Origin: an uncultured Acetatifactor sp. | Lineage (GTDB): Bacteria; Bacillota; Clostridia; Lachnospirales; Lachnospiraceae | Reading direction: 5' to 3' | Assembly (NCBI GenBank): GCA_910586485.1 | Contig: CAJUIA010000007.1 | Coordinates: 62,001-126,000, forward strand | DNA: 64,000 nucleotides | Shown here: positions 51,464 through 61,248 of the stretch, in pieces | How the letters are laid out: each line of letters begins with the position of its first letter | How positions within the stretch are numbered: the stretch's first letter is position 1 | The notes under the pieces: generated by a model | Seen by the model: the letters and a program-made list of their open reading frames with translations, nothing else | Told to the model about the DNA's origin: nothing | The model's database searches: none | Position numbers and translations under genes: made by a program

Positions 51464-53514
51464 TCCACAATCCTCTTAAATTTTCGTTCCATTTCCGTTT
51501 TCGTCATGGAAACGATTGTCGGCCTGCCATGGGGACAATTATAGGGATTTTCCAGAGTCAGCAGCTCATCAATCAAGGCTTCTGCCTCCCCCATGCTTAA
51601 AAGATTGTTTCCCTTCACTGCCGCCTTGCAGGACATGGAGGCTATTTTTTCTTCCACCACCCGAAGGCCCATAGAAGCGCCCCCTGCAAGCTGATCCAGC
51701 ACCTCCAGAAACATTTCTTTTTCCCCGCAGCCATAGAGATCCGTGGGCACGCCGCGCAGGGCATATTCATTGCCGCCAAAGGCCTCTATTTCAAACCCCA
51801 GACCTTCAAAGACCTCCCTATGCTCCTTAATCACCGCTTCCTCCTGGCCGGAAAGACTGACAATCACCGCTGGCATCAGTGCCTGAGATACTATACTTTT
51901 TTCATGAAACCGCTTCATCATTCGTTCATAATTCACCTTTTCATGCGCCGCGTGCTGATCAATCATCAGCAGCTTGTCTTCAAACTCCACCAGCCAGTAT
52001 GTCCGAAATACCTGGCCGATAATACGAAACCTGCTGCGATTGTCCGCCGTCAGAATCTTTTCCTGAAATAAATCCAGCTGGACAGGGTCCTCCTTTCCAA
52101 ATAAATTCTTCCCTGCGGACTGTTCCTGCTGCATATTTCCCAAATCGGCTGCCTTCTCCCCCGGCTCCGGCTGATCCCTGTATTCTCTGGTTTCCGTGAA
52201 AAACTCTTCTTCCTGTGAAAGAGCAGCTTTTTCTGACACCTTTGTCGCTTTTTGGGGTATTTCCTGTGGTTTTGCAGATTTTTCCTGCAATTTCGCCCCA
52301 TTTTCACCGTTTTTCACCTCGGACCATACGGGATTTTGAATAAATTCCTGCATTTTAGGCCGTTCCGCTTTATATTTGGCCTCTTCCATCACATGATAGG
52401 ACTGACCTCTGCGCTGTTCAAAGGGCTCCGGTGCCCGCTCGCTCTCCCTTAAAGTCCTTTCCTTCTTCTCCGCTGCTTTGCGCTCCTTTTCCGTGGACAA
52501 TAAAGCCTCCGGGATCATCTCATGATGCTTTAAGGTATACTTCACGGCTCCACAGAGAAGCGCGCTGAATGCCATGGCATTGGTAAAGCGCACATCCATC
52601 TTGGTGGGATGCACGTTCACATCCACCCTCTCTGTATCCAAATGAATGTGCAGCACGCATAAAGGGAATTTATGCTGCATGAGATATTCCTTATATCCTT
52701 CCTCCACTGCTCTGGATACTACATTACTCCTGATAAATCTGCCGTTGACAAAACAAATCTCAAAGTTCCGGTTAGAACGAACCTGGACAGGCTTACCCAG
52801 GTATCCTTCTATTTTTATGCCGTCTTCATCCTGTGTGTACTGGATCGGCACCAGAGCATTTGCCACCTCCCTGCCGTAAATCCGGTAAATCACCTCCCGC
52901 AGATCTCCGTTTCCTGACGTATGAAATTTCATTTGATTTCCCATTACCAGCTTAAAGGAAATATCCGGTCTGGACAGGGCAAGATGCTCCATCAAATCCG
53001 CAATATACCCGCCCTCCGTGGCAGGCTGTCTTAAAAACTTCCGTCGCACAGGAGTATTAAAAAACAAATTCCGCACAATAAAAGTAGTACCCTCCGGCGC
53101 ACCTACTTCTTCAAAGGCAGTCTCCTGCGCCCCCTCCAGAATCATGCGGCTGCCTGTGATGCTTTCCGATGTCTTCGTGATGACCTCCACCTTTGCTACC
53201 GCCGCAATACTGGATAATGCCTCGCCGCGAAAGCCAAGGCTGGATATATGGGTCAGATCCTCTGCATTTTCAATCTTGCTTGTAGCATGGCGCAGAAAGG
53301 CCGTCCTCAGCTGTTCCCTCTCCATGCCGCAGCCATTGTCCGTAACACGGATAAAGGAAATACCGCCATCCTTTACCTCCACCGTCACGGCCCCTGCCCC
53401 GGCGTCGATGGCATTTTCCACCAGCTCCTTTACCACGCTGGAAGGACGCTCCACCACCTCGCCGGCTGCAATCTTATCAATCGTTTCCGAATCCAAAATA
53501 TGAATCTGCGCCAT
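51460..53514 (-). CDS. mutL: MutL mismatch-repair endonuclease
   Basis: 684 residues. The GHKL ATPase domain shows IAAGEVVERPSSVVKELVEN and DNGCGM. The linker (about 340-480) is Glu/Lys-rich. The C-terminal endonuclease motif is intact (DQHAAHEKVNYE), with CKAAVKGN and CPHGRP as metal-site motifs, so it nicks DNA without MutH. Confidence 0.97.
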   Translation of the reverse strand: MAQIHILDSETIDKIAAGEVVERPSSVVKELVENAIDAGAGAVTVEVKDGGISFIRVTDNGCGMEREQLRTAFLRHATSKIENAEDLTHISSLGFRGEALSSIAAVAKVEVITKTSESITGSRMILEGAQETAFEEVGAPEGTTFIVRNLFFNTPVRRKFLRQPATEGGYIADLMEHLALSRPDISFKLVMGNQMKFHTSGNGDLREVIYRIYGREVANALVPIQYTQDEDGIKIEGYLGKPVQVRSNRNFEICFVNGRFIRSNVVSRAVEEGYKEYLMQHKFPLCVLHIHLDTERVDVNVHPTKMDVRFTNAMAFSALLCGAVKYTLKHHEMIPEALLSTEKERKAAEKKERTLRESERAPEPFEQRRGQSYHVMEEAKYKAERPKMQEFIQNPVWSEVKNGENGAKLQEKSAKPQEIPQKATKVSEKAALSQEEEFFTETREYRDQPEPGEKAADLGNMQQEQSAGKNLFGKEDPVQLDLFQEKILTADNRSRFRIIGQVFRTYWLVEFEDKLLMIDQHAAHEKVNYERMMKRFHEKSIVSQALMPAVIVSLSGQEEAVIKEHREVFEGLGFEIEAFGGNEYALRGVPTDLYGCGEKEMFLEVLDQLAGGASMGLRVVEEKIASMSCKAAVKGNNLLSMGEAEALIDELLTLENPYNCPHGRPTIVSMTKTEMERKFKRIVE

Positions 53515-53663
53515 ACTCCCTGACCTTTCTCCTGAAAATCTCTGTTACAATATTGGGGACAGCCTTTAGAATCCTCTGCCTGCACAAAGCGCATAGGTCA
53601 CACAAAGCGGAACAGCTCTGCAATGCAGCCCCTTGGAAGAATGTCTTGGCTGACTTACCTGCG

Positions 53664-53754
53664 GGAAGAATCCGCAAGCGGATTCTTCCGGGCGGAATAG
53701 CTCTGCAAAGCAGAGCGTAGAATATCTTGGCCTGCTTGCAGGCTTAGATATTCT
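53664..53754. repeat. cluster of three palindromes between mutS and mutL
   Basis: (1) perfect 12-base arms GGAAGAATCCGC (53664-53675) and GCGGATTCTTCC (53678-53689); (2) GCTCTGC/GCAGAGC (53700-53716); (3) AGAATATCT/AGATATTCT (53719-53754) with an inner GCCTGC/GCAGGC pair. The last begins at the mutS stop codon. The 229-base mutS-mutL gap holds no gene I can support. Confidence 0.65.
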
Positions 53755-56434
53755 TTCCACCCTGCCAACGGTTCTTCAACTTATTCTGCAGTCTGTATAG
53801 TGTATTCAAGGCATCCAGCGGAGACATGGTATTGACCTCCACCTCCATCAGCTCCTTTAAAACATCCTCATCCGTCACCGTATCAAAGAGAGAAATCTGC
53901 GCCAGATCCACCTCGTCCAGCTTCGGCTGTTTTTTTGCCTTGCCGTCTCCCTTGATCTCCACGGTGATGCTCTGAATCTTCTCGATAATGTCGTTATCCG
54001 TCAGCTGCTCCACAATCTCCTTGGCCCGGTCGATCACCATGTCCGGCACTCCGGCAAGCTTGGCCACCTGAATACCGTAACTCTTATCCGCACCGCCCTT
54101 GATAATCTTTCTTAAGAACACAATATCGTCTCCGCACTCCTTCACGGCAATGCAGTAGTTATTCACATTGTTCATCTTGCCTTCCAGCTCGGTAAGCTCA
54201 TGATAATGCGTGGCAAATAAGGTCTTGGCCCCCAGCAGCTTTCTGTTGCTGATATGCTCGATCACCGCCCAGGCAATGCTCAAGCCATCAAAGGTGGAGG
54301 TTCCCCGCCCGATCTCATCCAAAATCAGCAGACTGTCCGAGGTGGCATTCCTTAAAATATTTGCAACCTCATTCATCTCCACCATGAAGGTTGACTGGCC
54401 GCTGGCAAGGTCATCGGAAGCACCGACTCTGGTAAAAATCCTGTCCACAATACCGATATTGGCGCTCCGTGCAGGCACAAAGCAGCCCACCTGGGCAAGC
54501 AGCACGATCAATGCCGTCTGCCGCATATAGGTGGATTTCCCGGCCATATTAGGCCCGGTGATCACACTGATACAATGATTTCCGTTGTCCAGATAGGTAT
54601 CGTTGGCGATAAACAGATCATTGGTAATCATCTGCTCCACCACGGGATGCCTGCCATCCTTAATGTCTATGATTCCCTTTTCATTCAGCTTTGGCCGTAC
54701 ATAGCGATTTCTCTCGGACACCAGTGACAGAGAAGCGTAGACATCCAGTTTTGCGATTCCTTTTGCCGTCCGCTGGATACGCTCCAGCTCCTGAGCAATG
54801 GACTCCCTGATCTGACAAAATAAATCATACTCCAGGGCCGTCAGCTTATCCTCCGCGTTTAAAATGGTGTCCTCCAGCTCCTTCAGCCTGGGTGTGGTAT
54901 AACGCTCCGCATTTGCCAGAGTCTGCTTGCGTATATAATCCTCCGGCACCATGTTTTTGTAAGAGTTTGTCACCTCAAAATAATAACCGAAGACCTTATT
55001 GTATTTAATCCGCAGATTTTTAATGCCGGTGCGTTCTCGATCCTGCTCTTCCAGCTCCGCCAGCCAGTTTTTACCGTCCCGCTTGGCCTCTCTTAACCTG
55101 TCGATGGTCTCGTCGAAGCCGTCCCTGATAATGCCCCCCTCTCTGATGGTAATGGGTGGTTCCTCTTCAATGGATTTTTGAATCAACTGATAAACATCCT
55201 CAAGACTGTCAATATCCTTTTCAATTTCCAGCAGCTCTTCTTTTACAAACCCTTTTAGGACGGACTTCACTGCAGGCAGCATTTCAAGAGAATTGCGAAA
55301 GGCAATAAAGTCTCTGGGATTCGCCGTCTTATAGGTCACCTTGCTCAATAACCTCTCCAGATCATAGACAGGATTCAGATACTCACGAATCTCATCCCTG
55401 GACACACTGTCCCCGTTTAATTCCTCTATGGCATCCAGCCGCCTTTCCATCCCTTCCTTTTCAATCAAAGGCTGCTCCAGCATACTGCGAAGCAGCCTGC
55501 CGCCCATGGCTGTTTTCGTCTTATCCAGCACCCAAAGCAGCGAGCCCCGCTTCTGCTTTTCCCGAAGGGTCTCCGTCAGCTCCAGATTCCGTCTGGTGGA
55601 ACTGTCTAACAGCATATACTTGTTGGTAAGATACGGCGAAATATGCGTAAAATGAGCCAGATCCGTCTTCTGAGTTTCATAAAGAAACTGTAAAAGTGCT
55701 CCTGCCGCCAGCAGTCCGATGGGAAAATCCTCCACTCCCAGCCCGGTTAATGTACCCACCTTAAAATGCCGCAGCAAAAGCCTTTTGCATTCTTCATCAT
55801 CAAACAAATGGGGCTCCAGATCATTGATGGGAATATGGTATCTGTTCCTCAGCTCGTCCACATCAAAGCCGCTCACAAGAAAGGCCTCGTTGCAGATAAT
55901 CTCCGAGGGCTCATATTTCATAAGCTCGTCCCGAAGCTTCCCCAGGTCCTCAACCTCCGTGAGATAATAATCCCCTGTGGTAACGTCCGCCGCAGAAATA
56001 CCGATTTTCGTAGGCGTGTACACAATACACATCAAAAAATTATTTTTTGCTTCCTCCAGCGACTGCACATTCAAATTCGTACCGGGCGTAACCACACGGG
56101 TAACCTCCCGCTTCACCAGCCCCTTTGCCAGCTTCGGATCCTCCACCTGCTCACAGATGGCTACCTTGTAGCCCCTATTGACCAGTCTGGTCAAGTAGTT
56201 TTCCACCGCATGATAGGGGACGCCGCACATGGGCGCCCTTTCCTCCAGGCCGCAGGCCTTTCCCGTCAGGGTAAGCTCCAATTCTTTGGAAACGGTAAGG
56301 GCATCCTCAAAAAACATTTCATAAAAATCTCCCAGACGGTAAAAAAGAATACATCCGGGATATTGTTTTTTTGTTTCCAGATACTGCTGCATCATGGGGG
56401 TAAGATCTTCCACCGGAATCTGCTGCTCTGACAT
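53744..56434 (-). CDS. mutS: MutS mismatch recognition ATPase
   Basis: 896 residues. The mismatch-binding motif FYEMF near residue 37, Walker A GPNMAGKST with K633, Walker B LLILDEIGRGTSTFDG and the signature THYHEL. It recognises mispairs and recruits MutL, encoded downstream on the same strand after 229 bases with several palindromes. Confidence 0.98.
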   Translation of the reverse strand: MSEQQIPVEDLTPMMQQYLETKKQYPGCILFYRLGDFYEMFFEDALTVSKELELTLTGKACGLEERAPMCGVPYHAVENYLTRLVNRGYKVAICEQVEDPKLAKGLVKREVTRVVTPGTNLNVQSLEEAKNNFLMCIVYTPTKIGISAADVTTGDYYLTEVEDLGKLRDELMKYEPSEIICNEAFLVSGFDVDELRNRYHIPINDLEPHLFDDEECKRLLLRHFKVGTLTGLGVEDFPIGLLAAGALLQFLYETQKTDLAHFTHISPYLTNKYMLLDSSTRRNLELTETLREKQKRGSLLWVLDKTKTAMGGRLLRSMLEQPLIEKEGMERRLDAIEELNGDSVSRDEIREYLNPVYDLERLLSKVTYKTANPRDFIAFRNSLEMLPAVKSVLKGFVKEELLEIEKDIDSLEDVYQLIQKSIEEEPPITIREGGIIRDGFDETIDRLREAKRDGKNWLAELEEQDRERTGIKNLRIKYNKVFGYYFEVTNSYKNMVPEDYIRKQTLANAERYTTPRLKELEDTILNAEDKLTALEYDLFCQIRESIAQELERIQRTAKGIAKLDVYASLSLVSERNRYVRPKLNEKGIIDIKDGRHPVVEQMITNDLFIANDTYLDNGNHCISVITGPNMAGKSTYMRQTALIVLLAQVGCFVPARSANIGIVDRIFTRVGASDDLASGQSTFMVEMNEVANILRNATSDSLLILDEIGRGTSTFDGLSIAWAVIEHISNRKLLGAKTLFATHYHELTELEGKMNNVNNYCIAVKECGDDIVFLRKIIKGGADKSYGIQVAKLAGVPDMVIDRAKEIVEQLTDNDIIEKIQSITVEIKGDGKAKKQPKLDEVDLAQISLFDTVTDEDVLKELMEVEVNTMSPLDALNTLYRLQNKLKNRWQGGKNI

Positions 56435-56520
56435 CGTGAGTATACTCCTGTTCTCTAATGTATAAAATCATAGAAAAAACCATATTCAACATTCAGGCAT
56501 TTCGCCTGCTTTTTCATCAA

Positions 56521-56556
56521 AAAGGCAAATACACAATGATTTGCGCATTTGCCTTT
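56521..56556 (-). terminator. terminator after the 722-residue surface protein gene
   Basis: Arms AAAGGCAAAT (56521-56530) and ATTTGCCTTT (56547-56556), 16-base loop. On the minus strand the distal arm runs into TTTTT. Confidence 0.75.
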
Positions 56557-56647
56557 ATTCTACCACAAAATATTGTTGTTGTAAATTGCCGCTCCCTAAA
56601 TTTTCCTGCATGCAAATTCCCCCGCATGCCTGAGCTGTTACGATAAC

Positions 56648-58816
56648 CTACAACGTAAATTCATAAGTTACCCTGGTTTCGGTTGTCCCGTCATCTAGAA
56701 TCACAGTCAGCGTATGGCTGCCTTCGGGTATGGTAATACCATTATTTATAGAAATAATTACAACATTTTTGGGGGTGCCGCCCTCGGATTCATATACCGC
56801 CTCAAATAACGGTTTCCCGCTAAGCCCGCTGATCTGAGTTTGACTGTTCTCATAAAGTCCTTCAACCGTCTTGTCGAACACAACCTTCAGCTTTGTACTG
56901 CTGACCACCGTAACACCGGTTATCTGCGGCCAGGATGATTCATCCTGGTCCGGTGCAGTATATACGGGTATTTCCTGATAGCTGTAAAAATCCTCCCGAT
57001 TGCCCTTTGCGTCCTCCGATGCACAGCAGAACCACTGTCCTGCCGAAACGCCGCTGACAGTAATATAATTCAGACCATATCCCATCGAGTACGGTGTGCC
57101 GGCGGCATAAATCTGAGCAGGATCCTTAGGTGCAGTGGTGCCCTCGCCCTCTACCGTATCCTGAACCGCATAATAAAGGATGCCGGCTTCGTCCGAGTTG
57201 AAAGTGACCTTTATCGTATCTTCATTATCCCACTCTATACTCCTGATGCTGACGTTGGGTGCCTGCAGGTCAAGATAACAGGTGCCCTTTAGCTGTGTGC
57301 CGTCGTTCAGGTTAATAAGGATCGTATACGTATTATTACCCTTTGGAATACTGCCCCTCTGCATGTATACACGATAAATTCGGTTGTCCGAGGTCTTAAC
57401 TTCTCCCAGCGTAGTTTCATTCAGCGGACAGCTGATGTCAAACTGCCCCAGAGTCAGACTTTTCTCAGTGGCGGTTTCCAGCTCAATCTCAAAGCCATAC
57501 AGGATTTCGCCGTTTGCCTGCTTCTCTGCAAAAGCCTCAGCACTCTTCAGCGCTGCCGCCGTCTCTTCATGGACCTCACCGTCGATGGAAAGACTGTTTA
57601 CCAGCGTAGACTTACCCTCCGTATTGACGGCTGTATAATACATGGTATAGGGCATTCCCTCTGTCAGGCCGGTAACGGTAATTACATTTTCATGCTGCTT
57701 CATCTCCGTCTGGATACCGTCCCTGAGGACCTCTGCTTCCGTGGGTGCCGCCGCTTCGTCTGTTCCCGCAGGGAAAGCCGCCGCACGTGCCCGGCTCTGC
57801 ACATTTTCCTTTAATATATAATAAAAGTATCCCGGCTCATCAGAATTATAGGTAATGACAGCCTGGTCTGCACCCGTGCGGACAGCGTTCATTCCGGCAA
57901 GCTGTGCACAATCCGTCCTGTAGGCAAAAACCTTGGAGATTGACGTGCCGTCGGCAAGGGTAATTTGTATATCATATTCCTGATCCCTGTAATAGGCAGT
58001 TACCAGATCATACACCATATTATCCTCAGTGGAAACGGCCAGAATCGTCATATCTGCGCCGCCGCTGTTACATATGATACTAAAGGAAGCCAAAGCAAGG
58101 GGCTGCTCCGTCTTTCGGCTTAAGGTAACCCGAATGCGGCCGCTGGCCATAACTTCTACCTTCTGAATCGCATATGCCTCCTGTGCCGAACCGGAAGACT
58201 CATCTCCGGATGTGGAAGATCCTCCCCCAGGCCTGGAGGGACTCCCTGCAGACTGGGAAGCCCCGCCTGCAGCAGCGACCGCTTCGGCTATCACTGCCGC
58301 CTTACTTCTCGCCTCCCTGCCTTCCTGTTTCCCAAATGCTTCGTAATGCCTGTAGGCTGCCAGAATATCATTGCCATAGGCCTTCTCCAAATCCTCATAC
58401 CGTTCAAGATAATCTACAGGATCAAAGCCAGTACCGCTGTCCCTGTGTTCAAAGGCTCCAAAAGCAAGGTAATGGGCAACATAAGCATCCCAGTTATCCC
58501 CAAACGCCTCCTGAAGGTCCGGATATTTCTCTCTGTATTTGACCACGTCCAGCATTCCATTCATCACCCGGCCCTCAGCGAGCCCGGTCCTCATGAAATG
58601 CTCCAGCAGGGCTGCCCTGTCATAACCATATGCAGCCTTAAGATCCGGATACCGATCCGCATAATAATGCTCGTCAAAAACATCCTCTATGCCCCTGCCT
58701 GCCGCTCTGACAGAGCTGATGCTGCTAAACGCCACCGCTCCCACGATTAAGAGGATCACCGCCACCCTTGCCTTTTTTGCCAATGCAGCCAAATGCCTTT
58801 TGATTGCTTCCTTCAT
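56648..58816 (-). CDS. secreted surface protein with YPDL repeats and beta-sandwich modules
   Basis: 722 residues. A long signal peptide (basic n-region, core VAVILLIVGAVAFSSISS, Ala-x-Ala-type end) is followed by three imperfect 41-residue repeats at about 46-170, each with Y-x-D-L, AYG or AFG, HY or HF and an EGR-type end. A Gly/Ser-rich linker (about 175-215) leads to several beta-rich segments of about 100-170 residues. The YPDL repeats occur in cell-surface proteins of Lachnospiraceae; their ligand is unknown. No sortase motif at the C-terminus. Confidence 0.75.
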   Translation of the reverse strand: MKEAIKRHLAALAKKARVAVILLIVGAVAFSSISSVRAAGRGIEDVFDEHYYADRYPDLKAAYGYDRAALLEHFMRTGLAEGRVMNGMLDVVKYREKYPDLQEAFGDNWDAYVAHYLAFGAFEHRDSGTGFDPVDYLERYEDLEKAYGNDILAAYRHYEAFGKQEGREARSKAAVIAEAVAAAGGASQSAGSPSRPGGGSSTSGDESSGSAQEAYAIQKVEVMASGRIRVTLSRKTEQPLALASFSIICNSGGADMTILAVSTEDNMVYDLVTAYYRDQEYDIQITLADGTSISKVFAYRTDCAQLAGMNAVRTGADQAVITYNSDEPGYFYYILKENVQSRARAAAFPAGTDEAAAPTEAEVLRDGIQTEMKQHENVITVTGLTEGMPYTMYYTAVNTEGKSTLVNSLSIDGEVHEETAAALKSAEAFAEKQANGEILYGFEIELETATEKSLTLGQFDISCPLNETTLGEVKTSDNRIYRVYMQRGSIPKGNNTYTILINLNDGTQLKGTCYLDLQAPNVSIRSIEWDNEDTIKVTFNSDEAGILYYAVQDTVEGEGTTAPKDPAQIYAAGTPYSMGYGLNYITVSGVSAGQWFCCASEDAKGNREDFYSYQEIPVYTAPDQDESSWPQITGVTVVSSTKLKVVFDKTVEGLYENSQTQISGLSGKPLFEAVYESEGGTPKNVVIISINNGITIPEGSHTLTVILDDGTTETRVTYEFTL

Positions 58817-58970
58817 TTTGCCGCCGTCTTCCTTTCCGTTTGCTTTCCGCAGGCAATGCCTGCATCATTCCTGATGCCTGCAGCCTCCGCTTATGTACCT
58901 ATCATAATTTATTTTTCTCCCGGCGTCAAGTAAGCAAATATTTGTTATCCCGTGCGCTATATTTTGTACG

Positions 58971-61085
58971 TTATCGTTCGCTCAAATACAGCTGCACGCG
59001 GTTGTTAATCGTCGAAATCACTTCGTCCTCATACTCTGCCAGCCAGTTCTCTGCACCTTCATTCAGGACCACAAAGCTGCCGGAGGCCGGCGCTTCTTCC
59101 GGAAACGTTATAAAACTGAAAATGTCACTGCCGTCGTAAAGGCCCATCCGCCCCTTTCGACCGCCCTCAAAGGTAATATCCCTTGTCTCCAGCCCGGTGC
59201 CGCACACCCCGAAGAAATCATAATAGTATAAGCCCACCGATCCGCTGCAGCCCTCTGGAAAAAAGCGGATGCCAAATCTTCCCGAATCCTCGTTGTATTC
59301 TTCGGTCTCGTAATCCCAGCCCTCAGGAATTTTCAGGCTGATTCTTAAATTTTCATGACTGCAGGTTACCTCTGCGTCCGCAAGGGGTAATCCACAAACC
59401 TCCGCCTGCTCCGGACTATTCCTTTTTAATTTTTTAACCAAGTAGGTAAACTCATCCTTGTAATCATCCTCTGCCGTATTTACCTTAGCCAGCAGATTTT
59501 CTATATTCCGAAAAGAAGCCTCTCCCTTATATTTGCTGTCTCTCACCATCAGGCCAAGCTCCGCCACGGCGGCCGCAAAATAAAAGTCCTCCCCCGGATC
59601 AGCCCTGTAGGCTTCCTCTGTTATGGTATATTCTTTTAAAATACTTTCGTCCTCTTCCGGCTCCTTGTAACGGATTTTCAGCAAGGCCCATTCTCCGTTT
59701 TTCTTCGACTGGGTTTCTGTCTGATACCTTAAATCCGTCTCCGGAATTTCCTGTTTTGAATCCACGGGAACGATTTCATAAAGAGCCGTAACGATATGGC
59801 CTGCGCCGATCTCTCCCGCGTCCTTGGTATCGTCTTCAAAATCCTCTGTGGCAAGGGTCCTGTTTTCATAGCCGATGAGTCTGTAGCCCTTAATACAAGC
59901 AGGATTAAATTCAATCTGCAGCTTCACGTCCTTCGCCACCGTTACAAGAGTGGCGCCCATTTCCTCCACCATCACCCTTTTTGCTTCCCCGCGGGAATCA
60001 ATATAAGCATAATTGCCGTTACCGTTGTCTGCCAGAGCCTCCATCTTGTTATCCTTGATATTTCCCGTGCCAAAGCCCAGCACCGACAGAAAGATGCCGG
60101 ATTCCCTTTTTGAAGTTACAAGCTCTTTTAATGCACTTTCGGAGGTAGCGCCCACATTCAGGTCTCCGTCCGTAGCCAGTATAATCCGGTTGTTCCCACC
60201 CTCAATAAAGTTTTCCTCCGCAAGCCGGTAAGCCGTTTCGATACCTGCAGACCCGTTTGTGGAGCCGCTGGCGCGCAGGCTGTTGATCACCTCTGCGATC
60301 TCTGTCTTATTACTTCCCTTTTCGCCTTCTAACAGCACCGCATCGGAGCCGGCATAAGTAACGATGGATACCCGGTCCTTTTCCGTAAGCTCGTCGGTGA
60401 GCATGGTAAAGGCCGACTGCAGCAGGGGCAGCTTATCGGCATTGTTCATGGACCCTGACACATCCAACAGGAAAACCAGATTGGAAGAAGGGGCTTCGCT
60501 GAAATCAATCTCTTCCGTTTTCAGCCCAATCTGAAGCAGCTTCGCATCCTTATTCCAAGGGCAGTCTCCCACCACGGTGGTCACCCCAAAGGGGCTGTCA
60601 TCCTCAGGCAGATTATAGTCATATTTAAAGTAGTTCAACAGCTCTTCAATCCTGACCGCTCCCTGTGGAATATCTTCAATGGACAAATTTTCCTCAATCA
60701 TCCGTCTCAAATTGGTATAGGACGCCGTGTCCACATCCGCCGAAAAAGTGGATACCGGACTGTTCTTCACGGATTTAAACCCAGGTTCCTCCAGGGCGTT
60801 ATACTCTTCCGTATTCCCCTCCTGTAGATTCTCAGGCTCCATGGGCATAACCTCCGTAGTCATTTCGGTCATCATTTCTCCCTCACTCGGAGTCTGAATA
60901 TCCCCCTTTATGGAATAATTGTCTCCGCCCGCATAGCCGTCCTCCTGTACGAGGTCATTCCTTCTGCCGTCATAGCCGTTTTCCCAGAGAGCCCCCCCTG
61001 AGTTTTCCGACTTGCTTTCCCCGCCGCATCCTGCAAGCAGGGATACTGCTGTTAATACTGCTGCAAATACTCTGATCCTTTTCAT
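58971..61085 (-). CDS. VWA-domain lipoprotein (YfbK-like)
   Basis: 704 residues from MKRIRVFAAVL, preceded by GGGAGAAGG; lipobox LAGC. The N-terminal block FSADVDTASYTNLRRMIEE is typical of YfbK proteins. The VWA domain holds the MIDAS motif DVSGSMNNA and later ATDGDLNVG. The C-terminal 150 residues are a beta-rich domain ending NNRVQLYLSER, nearly identical to the end of the solute-binding-like protein at 4570-6801. Role unknown; surface metal-dependent adhesion is plausible. Confidence 0.85.
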   Translation of the reverse strand: MKRIRVFAAVLTAVSLLAGCGGESKSENSGGALWENGYDGRRNDLVQEDGYAGGDNYSIKGDIQTPSEGEMMTEMTTEVMPMEPENLQEGNTEEYNALEEPGFKSVKNSPVSTFSADVDTASYTNLRRMIEENLSIEDIPQGAVRIEELLNYFKYDYNLPEDDSPFGVTTVVGDCPWNKDAKLLQIGLKTEEIDFSEAPSSNLVFLLDVSGSMNNADKLPLLQSAFTMLTDELTEKDRVSIVTYAGSDAVLLEGEKGSNKTEIAEVINSLRASGSTNGSAGIETAYRLAEENFIEGGNNRIILATDGDLNVGATSESALKELVTSKRESGIFLSVLGFGTGNIKDNKMEALADNGNGNYAYIDSRGEAKRVMVEEMGATLVTVAKDVKLQIEFNPACIKGYRLIGYENRTLATEDFEDDTKDAGEIGAGHIVTALYEIVPVDSKQEIPETDLRYQTETQSKKNGEWALLKIRYKEPEEDESILKEYTITEEAYRADPGEDFYFAAAVAELGLMVRDSKYKGEASFRNIENLLAKVNTAEDDYKDEFTYLVKKLKRNSPEQAEVCGLPLADAEVTCSHENLRISLKIPEGWDYETEEYNEDSGRFGIRFFPEGCSGSVGLYYYDFFGVCGTGLETRDITFEGGRKGRMGLYDGSDIFSFITFPEEAPASGSFVVLNEGAENWLAEYEDEVISTINNRVQLYLSER

Positions 61086-61248
61086 AACCTTCTCCCTTCC
61101 GCCGCCCTGCGGCCTGCACACGCCTGACCATGCCATATCCTATAAAGAACGCACATGCACAAGTCAATGCTTCTTACACTTTAAGACGGTAAAGAATGGA
61201 AAAAGTTTCAATATGCAGGAAATAATTGTTCGGTAATGTTCCGCTCCT

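Noticed and set aside
53566..53760. Small minus-strand frames in the mutS-mutL gap
   Set aside because: They are made of the palindromes and have no homology or ribosome site.
55766..56431. 221-residue plus-strand frame opposite mutS
   Set aside because: Overlaps the conserved MutS N-terminus completely; a shadow frame.
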